From Agarilytica sp045430305 (GTDB lineage Bacteria > Pseudomonadota > Gammaproteobacteria > Pseudomonadales > Cellvibrionaceae), in the NCBI GenBank assembly GCA_045430305.1, contig JAILXW010000001.1, positions 372,001 through 436,000 on the forward strand: a DNA stretch of 64,000 nucleotides, in the 5' to 3' direction. The notes below the pieces were generated by a model, which saw only the letters and a program-made list of their open reading frames with translations, ran no database searches and had not been told where the DNA came from. This document shows positions 55,737 to 64,000 of this stretch, in pieces (within the stretch, counting starts at the first letter, position 1; the number at the start of each line of letters is the position of its first letter). Both the position numbers and the translations under genes were made by a program.

Positions 55737-57237
55737 TTTGAATGCCAATACGGTAGATCTAAGAAAAACTTATGGGATCAAGAATATTCCATTTGTCGAG
55801 CATGTCTGGGGGCATCGATTCAGACCTGAACAGACTCCCATGCTGCTGCTTTTTGAATTAATGTGCATTGTCGAAAGCCAATATCAGGCTAAGCAACATG
55901 AGTTTATTCAGAATATATTTTCTCCAGAAAACGACATTCTGTATTTCCGACACCGCAGAAATTTCAAGCTGAGAATATTGCTGTATCAAAATGAGATACT
56001 TGAGACTATTCATCGCTCAACTGCGCCAGACAAGGAGAAATGGCAGCGTCAGTTTGATTTCTTAATGGGATTAGAAGGCGATAACTTTTGCTTTAAAGAT
56101 ACCGACATTGATCATATCAGGAATAACTTTAAATCCTTTGACAGCTTTTACAATGTCATAAAAATACTCGGTTCGTTAACCTTTGATCCTCTTTCAAATA
56201 AACGCTGGTCATCTAAATTTATCTATCCGATTAATCGTGAATATATATGGTGCGATTACAATAACGTTGACAACTCTGAGGATAGGCGATTCTTCTCTCG
56301 GGGAGGTGAATTAGTATATTTGATGCTATGTCGCGCTCCAGAAGAACTAAGGCTCGAACTAGAAAGACTGTTCACCGAATGGCTTGATGAGAAAGATGAC
56401 TCATACTCCACACTAGCCAAGTCGCTTGCTATTGGTGAAAAACGTTACCCGCTAGAGGAAGCAAACCGAAAGAATCTTGGCTATTTGCCTCCACATGAAA
56501 TGGATTGTTTCACTACATTTGCTGAAGATATGGTTCGTACTCTAAGTTTGAATTTAGAGAAGCTTGATAAAATCAAAATCATGTCGGATTTAGTAGGTTT
56601 CCACACTGGAAATTACATCTACAGCGTTGGTGAAATGTACACTAACATGTCTGACAACGGATCGCCTAAATGTCCAACCTATATCGCTGAGGTTTTAACT
56701 AAAACCTCCAACAGTATTCGCAAAGCCTCCATACAAAGTATTTCAACCCAAAGGAATCGCTTGAAACGAAGTCTCACAAACTGCATACCCGACTTGTTTG
56801 AGCAATATGCGTTTGATATAGAGGAAGAGTCTGATCGAAGGATATTTTTAGACGAGCAGTCAGGTGAAGCGGAAGATTACTTAGGTAAAAATATATTGGG
56901 CTATCCGCATATCTGCTTTCGCCATATCGGTTTCGTTTCAAGAAAAAATACAAGAAGCTTCAGGTACGTTGTCACGGAGGATTTTTTGCATTCGCTGGTC
57001 ATTACATTACTCGGCTCGGAAAAGCGACTGGAGTTCCGTAAGTTTATGAAGGCGCTTAGGGAAAGGTATAACATCTTTATCGATCAGTCTCCATTTGAGG
57101 ATTCCGAAATTCTGCAAAGTGACTTGAATCGAAATGCCAAAAATTTATCAGTTTTACTCTATCAGATGGGGATGCTTAGACACCTTTCAGATGCGTGTAG
57201 TTATGTAGTTAACCCGTATTTGGAGGATACACTGTGA
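55729..57237 (+). CDS. sspG: DptG/SspG restriction protein
   Basis: This is a 502-residue protein starting MDNLNANTVDLRKTYGIKN after GGAGG (not the earlier in-frame ATG at 55657). I see no well-known motif; it is placed by order between DptF and DptH and by length, both typical of DptG. It is hydrophilic and lacks membrane segments. Its stop overlaps the sspH start (GTGA). Confidence 0.8.
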   Translation: MDNLNANTVDLRKTYGIKNIPFVEHVWGHRFRPEQTPMLLLFELMCIVESQYQAKQHEFIQNIFSPENDILYFRHRRNFKLRILLYQNEILETIHRSTAPDKEKWQRQFDFLMGLEGDNFCFKDTDIDHIRNNFKSFDSFYNVIKILGSLTFDPLSNKRWSSKFIYPINREYIWCDYNNVDNSEDRRFFSRGGELVYLMLCRAPEELRLELERLFTEWLDEKDDSYSTLAKSLAIGEKRYPLEEANRKNLGYLPPHEMDCFTTFAEDMVRTLSLNLEKLDKIKIMSDLVGFHTGNYIYSVGEMYTNMSDNGSPKCPTYIAEVLTKTSNSIRKASIQSISTQRNRLKRSLTNCIPDLFEQYAFDIEEESDRRIFLDEQSGEAEDYLGKNILGYPHICFRHIGFVSRKNTRSFRYVVTEDFLHSLVITLLGSEKRLEFRKFMKALRERYNIFIDQSPFEDSEILQSDLNRNAKNLSVLLYQMGMLRHLSDACSYVVNPYLEDTL

Positions 57238-60200
57238 AGTCATTAGCTCAATACTATTTTAAACTCATTGAGGCTGATTATAGCGATTGGCATGCCAATA
57301 ATAGCGGCGATGGTGTTCCAGGGCGGCTGGTGCTTAGGGAGTTCGACCCAAAGGTTGTTGAATCCATTCTGACTACGATTAACGAGTCACAATTGCCAAT
57401 ATCGCCCGTAGGAAGCGATTCAGGTCTCATCATTGCCGTTGAAGACCATGAGCATTACAAAGATCTTAATATCGAAAAATATTCATTTGCTGACCTCACG
57501 CATGAACGTAATCGCGTTGGTAACTTTTTCTGCATCATGTTTATTGCGGAAACCAAGCCGACACATGATCAAGTGACCAGAATTGATCAGAGCATCGTTT
57601 TTGATATATCTGAGACTGGTAAATGGATTGATATAGCAAAGCATTTGCAGCCTAACTCCGTCATCTTTAGCAAAGAGCAAGTAGACGATCTGGCACTTTT
57701 CGTAAGCGAGCTGACTCATTCTAAATGGAATAACCGGCCTTTCATTGAAATCGATAAAATTAACCGTTTTATTGATCGGGTTATATCAGACACGATAAAA
57801 GACGGATTGTTTTGGGATGCCGTTGGGAGAAACTGTGTGTGCTTAGGCGGTATCAACCGGCTGGATGAGTTCAGAGTCCTGCAAAACGCAGGAAAAGACT
57901 ATCGAAAAGTTTTCCGCAAGTTGATCTCCAGCACTCTCTTTGTGGATATTGAGTTCTGGAGAGCAATTCTTCGTGATCGTGAGATTGATAAATCTGAAAT
58001 TAATGAGAATCTGAATCAGCTTCGTGAAAGTGAGCCGGAATATAAAGATTTTTGTGATATTGTAGATCAATATTTTACGGCATACTTTCAGAACCCCGAA
58101 GATGCTAAAGAACTTAGAAACCGCATTCAGCAAGAATATGATTCTCATGCACCATTTAGCTCTGTATTGCAGCAAAAGAAGACCGCGACAAAGTTTAAGT
58201 TAGGTGAAGAGACACTTCAGTTTTTGGCTGATAATGATATTGATATATCTGAATCACACATGGATATTGTTACCCGTGTTGATGACAAGGCAAACAAGCC
58301 TGAAAAAAACGAACTAAGGACATTCTATTTCTCACATTCAAAAGAGCTATCTGAAGATGCCAAGCTTGAAAAGGCGTGGCTGAAAGAAATTAGTAGTAGC
58401 AAAATGACAGAATGCACAGACTTTATTGAAGGTCTATTAATCGTGCTGTCAAAATCGATTTTCATGATGGATATTGGTGCGGACAAGGTGATGTTGAGCC
58501 TTGCGAAAGACCGGACTAAGCGTTCGATGCAAAAGAAAAACAAGGACGCGATTGAGTTCTTCTTCAGTGAATATAGGGGAATAGCTGATTTCTGGTCAGA
58601 GTTTGGAGATGCGTTTGAGATTGAATTTCCGAAATCTTTTTCCGAAGATGATTTGCTGAGCAATAAAGACCTTAAGAAAGGCAGAAACGGTAAAGCAGCA
58701 AACGAACTCTATTTCAGAGTACTACGCTATAGCGATGACCCTAAATCTCCATCGGAAACATGGGATTTAAAGTGGAGTTTTAACCCCTTTGGCTTTGAAT
58801 CGGCTAAGTTTAGTGATTTCTCCAAAGTCATGGATCGAAAAGGATATTGCCATAAGCACAGCATTTCAGTTGATCCGTTATTTGTTAAACGCTCTGAATG
58901 TAGCCCAACCATCAATAATAGCCAGATGTTTCTATCAGTCAGCACGCGAATGAGTCGTGGTGAACTGATACGAAAAATGGATAAAGAAGGAAGCGAAATC
59001 AGCGACCTGTTATCCCAGCTTCTGCAACATAATCACCTTACAAAAACAGACTACGACCACTTTCAAAACATCTACGATAATTTTGTTCTGGAATGGAAAA
59101 ATGCCGTAGATTCTACCCTTAAAGATCCGCTCCTTGTTGAATTGAATGATTTTGAGCAATCATTTAATGTTGTGTTGGAGTTCTTAGTATCTCGAACAAA
59201 TCTTGGGGAAAGCTTCAGAGAGCTTCTTTACGAGTTCATTACCGCCCATACATTGCTTGTAGGCGATAACACCGATTATGCCGTCTACCTTCCTTGGTCT
59301 CCGTACAGCTTGTTGATGGCGGCGCAGAAAAACGAAATTTATAGGAATATTGCTAGAGCCTATCGAGACGACAAGCTAATCATCGGAAATAAAGATGATG
59401 GAGTATTATCCAAGCTCATTTCCGAACTTAACGAATCTTATGGAAAAAGCTTATTTTTACGAAAAATCAGAAGCCGTGAATCTATTGATCTCGTCTGTAC
59501 GCAATCAAGATTCGGGTATTTTGAATATACGTCGTTGGCTAACTCGAAAAATGCTCTTCGAGAGAAGGAAGTTCGTTCTGTCATCAAGGCGACCACTAGC
59601 AAATTTTTAGAAACGTTCCCTAATGAGCGCCATCATTTGCAAGTGATGTGTAGCGGTTTACTTTCTTACGACCAGATTCTTGCTGTATATGATGAACTGT
59701 TAAAACTGTCAGAGGATCAGGAAGACCAGATTTCGCTCTCTATAACGTTTACGTGCAATAAACGAAGCCTGCTGGATGTCATCTATCAAAGAATTTGTGA
59801 AAGCTTTGATGCCAGCAAGATCGATAGCAACATTAAAGTAAGAGTAGTGAGCAGTCTGGAAGAGGTTCAAGAAGGTGAAGTCGATCTACTATTCAGCTTT
59901 GATCCGCTCTACACAACGAACGTTCTATCGCTTGACGCACCTGCTTACGTTGTATCGCCCAGTAAAAGCGTGTTTTGGGAATATTGTGCATCACGTAAAA
60001 TTCCTTCTAACCCCATAACAAAAACTTCTTCATTTGCATTAAACAACCATATATTTGATCAGACTTCTGCAAACTTCCACCAAGCATTTATGAGAACTGC
60101 CGGTAAGCAGGGAGATATTTCATTTTGCCGTGAAGTTGCCCAAACCGAATTAAAGGACGAGATAAATATTGATTTAGCTAAGAGCAATTGGCTGGTTATT

Positions 60201-62525
60201 TATGATTATTTGCTCTGTAAGGATACGTTGAACCTTAGCGAGAATATGGGCGATCCATCAACGAATGGAAACCGTCGAGTGCTGCGCTACGTTCAAGGCG
60301 AAGGACTCAAGAGATCTCTAGCGATCATCACAGAAAAAGAGACCCACTACATTACCACTAACCTCGAAAGTAGTCTTAGGAAGTGGCGGCTGGTACATCC
60401 CGACGATATTACAGGCATTGTGGATAAAATATTTACGCTATCCAATTCTTTTAGCAGCGATGTACTACTGAAGTCTGTTGGTAATGGTAATTTTTCACAT
60501 GACTTGGTTGGCACTGCCGGTTCCACTGTATTGATTGAATCAATACTTAGCGATCAAGATAAATTCGCTGATATTTTCTGGGTGCATTTGGATGATTACA
60601 TCGGTTGGTTTAAGTCCTCCATTGAGGACGATGCTCTGAAATCTATAGGTCGTTCCGTCAACTATGTTTCCGATTTGATGGGCATCTACCTCAGCGAAAG
60701 CGAAGATAAGAAAATAACGATTAATCTTGTGATCTGTGAATCCAAGCTGATAAACGGATCTGTCGATCAAACTATTAAGTCTTGTAAGCAACTAAAATCG
60801 ACATGCGAATTAGTAAGATCCATGCTGGAATCGGCTATGGCATTTGACTTCTGCTACTGGCTTAATAAATTTTTAGAATTTGTAATTGGCAACTACAAGT
60901 TCTCGCCCAATGAGTTTAACTTTGATAGATTGCTGAACCTCGATAAAGACTCTATCCATATCAACCTCTATGGCCTCTCTGTTATTTTTCACTATGACAA
61001 TGATGCGATAAATTCAGATTTTTATAGCATCTACGATAGCGATTACTTGAATCAAATATCACTGAGCTTTAAAGATACCAAGCAAGTATTCAAACACATG
61101 CTTGATTCAACCTCCGAGCTTGCTCTCGATATAACAACAATTCCTAAAGCTCTTGAATTGAACCGAGCAGTGGCGCCAGATCAAGGAGAGCCGGAGGATA
61201 CTATTATATTGCCTGAAGAGGATCAGGAGCAGAAGCAGGCTGATGTTGATCTTTCTGTGGCAGATGAAACAAGTGCTGCCCCTGTAGAAACGCCCATATA
61301 CGACATCGCTCACGAGGCTAATACGTCCCATGAGCCAATTCAAGCCACGCCCACAGGCAATTCTAAGTCGGTTATGGCATTAGTTACTCAATGCCTAGAA
61401 TATCTCGATAAAAACATCGTCGTTGAAGACGAAGATCCCATAGACGTTGAAAACGTTAAGTCTGGCGTGAGAAAGATATTAAGCCATTCAAATTTACCAT
61501 CGAATTTTTCTGACACTCTAATAACTCCAAACTCAATCGTTATTAAGTTGCTCGGCGATGTGAATCTAAACGCGAGTAAGATAATCAATATGCGTGGCAC
61601 ATTCTTGTCGGTGGTTGGTTTATCGCTACGACAGGTCTATCCAGAGCCAGGCTTAATGGTACTTGTTTTTGATAGGGACAATAGGCAAACAGTTTACTTC
61701 TCAGAACTGATAAAGCGAACGCTTGCGAATAGGCAGAAAACGCTAGATAACGGCTTTAACAATAAAATCCTTCTAGGTCAGAATGAGTTTGGAGATAATT
61801 GTTGCTTCTTCAAGCTGGATGGAGCCAGTCCTCACGCATTAATTGGAGGGCAAACCAAGTCAGGGAAATCGATATTGATGAACAATATGATCACTGATTT
61901 GATAATGACAAATACGCCTGATAATTTGAAATTAAGATTGTTCGACCCTAAACAGGTTGAATTCTCCTCATACTCTGATTCATCGCATTTAGCTCATCCA
62001 GTCGTCTTAGATAAAGAAGAAGCTGTTATCCGACTCAAGGAACTGGAGCATTTGATGAATGAAAGGTATGTCCAGCTTAAGGATTTAGGGCTGAAGGACA
62101 TAGAAGCCTACAATCTACGGAACCCAGATTCACGCATGTCGAGAGAGGTAGTTTTCTTTGATGAATTGGCAGATTGGATATTGGACAATGAATTTAAGAA
62201 GGATGCTAAGGATATTATTGTCAGGTTGTCATCCAAAGGTCGAGCAGCCGGAGTTCACTTAGTATTAGCGACGCAGAGACCCAGTAACGATGTGGTTTTC
62301 CCGCTTCTAAGAGCAAACCTTGATACCAAAGTTGCTTTAAAAGTGGATCGGGATCTGAACTCGGAAATTATTTTGGGTGAGTCTGGAGCTGAAAACTTGT
62401 TGGGGTATGGGCATGGCATAGTTAAAACTGAAGGTCAGACCATGAGCATACAGGTAGGCTTCACAGATCCAGCAGTTTTTGATGAGCTTGTACACTTAAT
62501 TATTAGTTACTGGAAAGAAGATTAG
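57234..62525 (+). CDS. sspH: DptH/SspH FtsK/HerA-like ATPase
   Basis: This is a 1,763-residue protein; GTG start. The long N-terminal part (about 1-1,350) is family-specific. A low-complexity acidic/Gln linker (about 1,310-1,370) precedes a C-terminal FtsK/HerA-type ATPase: Walker A GGQTKSGKS (about residue 1,538), Walker B VVFFDELADW (about 1,637), and the sensor ATQRP. It would translocate and, with F and G, cut unmodified DNA. Two other annotations (translocase or helicase) are possible but the locus supports DptH. Confidence 0.87.
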   Translation: MKSLAQYYFKLIEADYSDWHANNSGDGVPGRLVLREFDPKVVESILTTINESQLPISPVGSDSGLIIAVEDHEHYKDLNIEKYSFADLTHERNRVGNFFCIMFIAETKPTHDQVTRIDQSIVFDISETGKWIDIAKHLQPNSVIFSKEQVDDLALFVSELTHSKWNNRPFIEIDKINRFIDRVISDTIKDGLFWDAVGRNCVCLGGINRLDEFRVLQNAGKDYRKVFRKLISSTLFVDIEFWRAILRDREIDKSEINENLNQLRESEPEYKDFCDIVDQYFTAYFQNPEDAKELRNRIQQEYDSHAPFSSVLQQKKTATKFKLGEETLQFLADNDIDISESHMDIVTRVDDKANKPEKNELRTFYFSHSKELSEDAKLEKAWLKEISSSKMTECTDFIEGLLIVLSKSIFMMDIGADKVMLSLAKDRTKRSMQKKNKDAIEFFFSEYRGIADFWSEFGDAFEIEFPKSFSEDDLLSNKDLKKGRNGKAANELYFRVLRYSDDPKSPSETWDLKWSFNPFGFESAKFSDFSKVMDRKGYCHKHSISVDPLFVKRSECSPTINNSQMFLSVSTRMSRGELIRKMDKEGSEISDLLSQLLQHNHLTKTDYDHFQNIYDNFVLEWKNAVDSTLKDPLLVELNDFEQSFNVVLEFLVSRTNLGESFRELLYEFITAHTLLVGDNTDYAVYLPWSPYSLLMAAQKNEIYRNIARAYRDDKLIIGNKDDGVLSKLISELNESYGKSLFLRKIRSRESIDLVCTQSRFGYFEYTSLANSKNALREKEVRSVIKATTSKFLETFPNERHHLQVMCSGLLSYDQILAVYDELLKLSEDQEDQISLSITFTCNKRSLLDVIYQRICESFDASKIDSNIKVRVVSSLEEVQEGEVDLLFSFDPLYTTNVLSLDAPAYVVSPSKSVFWEYCASRKIPSNPITKTSSFALNNHIFDQTSANFHQAFMRTAGKQGDISFCREVAQTELKDEINIDLAKSNWLVIYDYLLCKDTLNLSENMGDPSTNGNRRVLRYVQGEGLKRSLAIITEKETHYITTNLESSLRKWRLVHPDDITGIVDKIFTLSNSFSSDVLLKSVGNGNFSHDLVGTAGSTVLIESILSDQDKFADIFWVHLDDYIGWFKSSIEDDALKSIGRSVNYVSDLMGIYLSESEDKKITINLVICESKLINGSVDQTIKSCKQLKSTCELVRSMLESAMAFDFCYWLNKFLEFVIGNYKFSPNEFNFDRLLNLDKDSIHINLYGLSVIFHYDNDAINSDFYSIYDSDYLNQISLSFKDTKQVFKHMLDSTSELALDITTIPKALELNRAVAPDQGEPEDTIILPEEDQEQKQADVDLSVADETSAAPVETPIYDIAHEANTSHEPIQATPTGNSKSVMALVTQCLEYLDKNIVVEDEDPIDVENVKSGVRKILSHSNLPSNFSDTLITPNSIVIKLLGDVNLNASKIINMRGTFLSVVGLSLRQVYPEPGLMVLVFDRDNRQTVYFSELIKRTLANRQKTLDNGFNNKILLGQNEFGDNCCFFKLDGASPHALIGGQTKSGKSILMNNMITDLIMTNTPDNLKLRLFDPKQVEFSSYSDSSHLAHPVVLDKEEAVIRLKELEHLMNERYVQLKDLGLKDIEAYNLRNPDSRMSREVVFFDELADWILDNEFKKDAKDIIVRLSSKGRAAGVHLVLATQRPSNDVVFPLLRANLDTKVALKVDRDLNSEIILGESGAENLLGYGHGIVKTEGQTMSIQVGFTDPAVFDELVHLIISYWKED

Positions 62526-62539
62526 AATAAGGAATTGGG

Positions 62540-64000
62540 ATGAATGATATTCGTGAACTATTTTTTTCAGAAGGGCTATCTCTCTACGATACGCTTTCCA
62601 GCAATGACGTTATAGGGTTTCTTGTTCCTCTTTATCAACGAAAATACTCTTGGGATAATAAGCACATTCAACGATTACTGGATGATATTTTTGATGGAGT
62701 TGTAGCTGTCAAACAGGACAAGGAGTCTATAAATTTCATCGGAGCTGCTATATTTGTTGAAATTAGCGTTGAAGCTTTCAGAACCAAAGCCAGCAGCATC
62801 GTTGATGGTCAGCAACGTTTAACGACACTCATTTTGCTTTCAGCCATCTTGCACCAGAACTTATCGGACAACCTAAACAGCCTCGGTGATATTAATTCTG
62901 ATTTTTCTAAACGTCTAACAGAACGAATAAGGGAAAGACTTGATGAGTTATTTGCATGTTTTGCTAAAAGCAAAAGTCCACTTCCGAAGAAAAGCTCTGA
63001 TTATTACCCAATAATAATTAGGGAACATATTGATAAGTGGCATAAGAGTTCTCATCAGAGTAATTACGACTCACCAGTTGCAGATTATCTAAATCAGTAC
63101 ATTCATTTTGTTTACGACAACGAGAACAAAAAATTCCATTGGAATCAGAAGCGCGATGGCGTTGACATAAATTTCTTCATAGATAATGAAAAAGCCATTC
63201 GTGATTGGCTATCTAAGGCGAGCAACGCTGATATCTTTGATGATATTGTAAATTCAATATTGAATACAAAAATTGGCCCGGCTTTGTTCGGATATAGCGA
63301 AGATGAAAAGAGCGATATTGTTAAGGAGTATTTACCCAATAGAGACGAAGCCATTATAAACAGCTCAGTGGCAATGCTGTGTTTCTCGGAATATTTGTTA
63401 AGACGAGTAGCAATTACAAATGTACGCGTTGCTGACGAAAGGTATGGTTTTGATATATTTGAAGCCCTTAATACAACTGGCGCACCATTAACGGCAATCG
63501 AGACATTCAGGCCGGTAGTCGCTCGTTACTTTGATCAGTACTTTACCGATAGCGGAGGATATGAACGATCAGATTCTAAGCTGGTTTTCGACGACATTGA
63601 TAAGTATTTAGACAAGAAGAAAAATACCCAGCAAAAGACGAAGGAAAGCCAACAAATTGTTGTGAGTTTCGCATATTTAACGCAAGGCGAGAAAATAGCG
63701 GAAAAACTTGATGTTCAGCGTGTCTGCTTAAAGAAGTGGTACGAGGAAATCGATGTTAACAACCCTGAATCAAAAACGAAATATGTTAAGTGCCTTGGAG
63801 ATATAACTGACTTCAAAGATCGCTTTTGGAATAAAATTAGTTTAGCAACAGAGTTAAACTATTGCCCTAATGAACGAGAAGAAATACTTTTTCATTTGGA
63901 TTTTCTTCGCGACTCGAAAACTACGATGGTGATCCCAATTTTGATGCGCTTTTACATGGATTTTCAAGAAAATCAGAATACTCATGAGTTCCTTGAAGCA
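62540..64000 (+). CDS. DUF262 protein, SspE/GmrSD-like (3' end outside window)
   Basis: The ATG at 62540 follows AAGGA, 14 bases past the sspH stop, and the frame is open to the window end (487 codons). N-terminal DUF262 motifs are LVPLYQRKYSW (residues 29-39), DGQQRLTTL (89-97) and IFEALNTTGAPLTAIETF, the ParB-like NTPase core found in SspE and GmrSD. SspE senses phosphorothioate and nicks phage DNA. A C-terminal HNH (DUF1524) nuclease domain would lie beyond the window, so SspE identity is likely but unproven. Confidence 0.75.
   Translation, partial: MNDIRELFFSEGLSLYDTLSSNDVIGFLVPLYQRKYSWDNKHIQRLLDDIFDGVVAVKQDKESINFIGAAIFVEISVEAFRTKASSIVDGQQRLTTLILLSAILHQNLSDNLNSLGDINSDFSKRLTERIRERLDELFACFAKSKSPLPKKSSDYYPIIIREHIDKWHKSSHQSNYDSPVADYLNQYIHFVYDNENKKFHWNQKRDGVDINFFIDNEKAIRDWLSKASNADIFDDIVNSILNTKIGPALFGYSEDEKSDIVKEYLPNRDEAIINSSVAMLCFSEYLLRRVAITNVRVADERYGFDIFEALNTTGAPLTAIETFRPVVARYFDQYFTDSGGYERSDSKLVFDDIDKYLDKKKNTQQKTKESQQIVVSFAYLTQGEKIAEKLDVQRVCLKKWYEEIDVNNPESKTKYVKCLGDITDFKDRFWNKISLATELNYCPNEREEILFHLDFLRDSKTTMVIPILMRFYMDFQENQNTHEFLEA

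Larger units (their letters stand above)
32761..64000. mobile_element. Integrated mobilizable plasmid-like element with defence cargo (right end beyond window)
   Basis: The region between tRNA-Leu and the window end has an integrase, AlpA-like regulator, relaxase, coupling protein, RepA-like initiator with iterons, ArdA and a phosphorothioation defence operon. The tRNA-adjacent integrase and lack of core genes support one element. I see no VirB-type transfer genes, no second attachment site and so no right end. Confidence 0.75.

Overview
The window looks like the chromosome of a marine-type gammaproteobacterium. The core genes (psrA, nagZ, mtnP/MTIP-type phosphorylase, csiV, mfd, the Na+-NQR operon, apbE, nqrM, sthA) follow an order I recall from Pseudomonas. 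The Na+-pumping NADH dehydrogenase and a large two-partner-secretion exoprotein suggest a salt-water relative such as the Cellvibrionaceae. The genus is an inference and cannot be fixed from the sequence alone.

Core half (1-32,760). A giant repetitive TpsA-type exoprotein, whose start lies before the window, is followed by its TpsB outer-membrane transporter. Next come psrA-nagZ, an MscS-family channel, a 5'-methylthioinosine/methylthioadenosine phosphorylase and a cold-shock protein. csiV and mfd lie on the minus strand. The nqrABCDEF-apbE-nqrM block and sthA follow on the plus strand, then nudJ-rluE on the minus strand, then gacA-uvrC-pgsA, ending in tRNA-Cys and tRNA-Leu(UAA).

Integrated element (about 32,760 to beyond 64,000). 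Directly after tRNA-Leu there is a tyrosine integrase preceded by 11-bp-phased GCTAAC repeats. The rest resembles an integrated mobilizable plasmid. It has an AlpA-like regulator, a MobF (TrwC/TraI) relaxase, a soluble VirD4/TrwB-like coupling protein, and tandem paralogous accessory proteins. It also has an orphan cytosine methyltransferase with a long second reading frame nested inside it, small membrane proteins, a RepA-like initiator with two pairs of 22-bp-spaced iterons, an XRE repressor with palindromic operators, a lipoprotein, a frameshifted small gene and the antirestriction protein ArdA. No mating-pair-formation (VirB-type) genes are visible, so it is probably mobilized by another element.

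Defence cargo (48.4-64 kb). A ribbon-helix-helix-like regulator leads a tightly coupled operon: DUF4007 protein (SspB), large ATPase (SspC), PAPS-reductase-like sulfur-transfer enzyme (SspD), DptF/SspF, DptG/SspG and the FtsK/HerA-like DptH/SspH. It ends in a DUF262 (DGQQR) protein, resembling SspE, that runs off the window. This reads as a DNA-phosphorothioation defence locus: SspBCD would make the mark, SspFGH would use it to restrict, and a second possible effector follows. No cysteine desulfurase (SspA) is present, so the sulfur donor must come from elsewhere. The combination of two candidate restriction arms in one operon is the most interesting system in the window.
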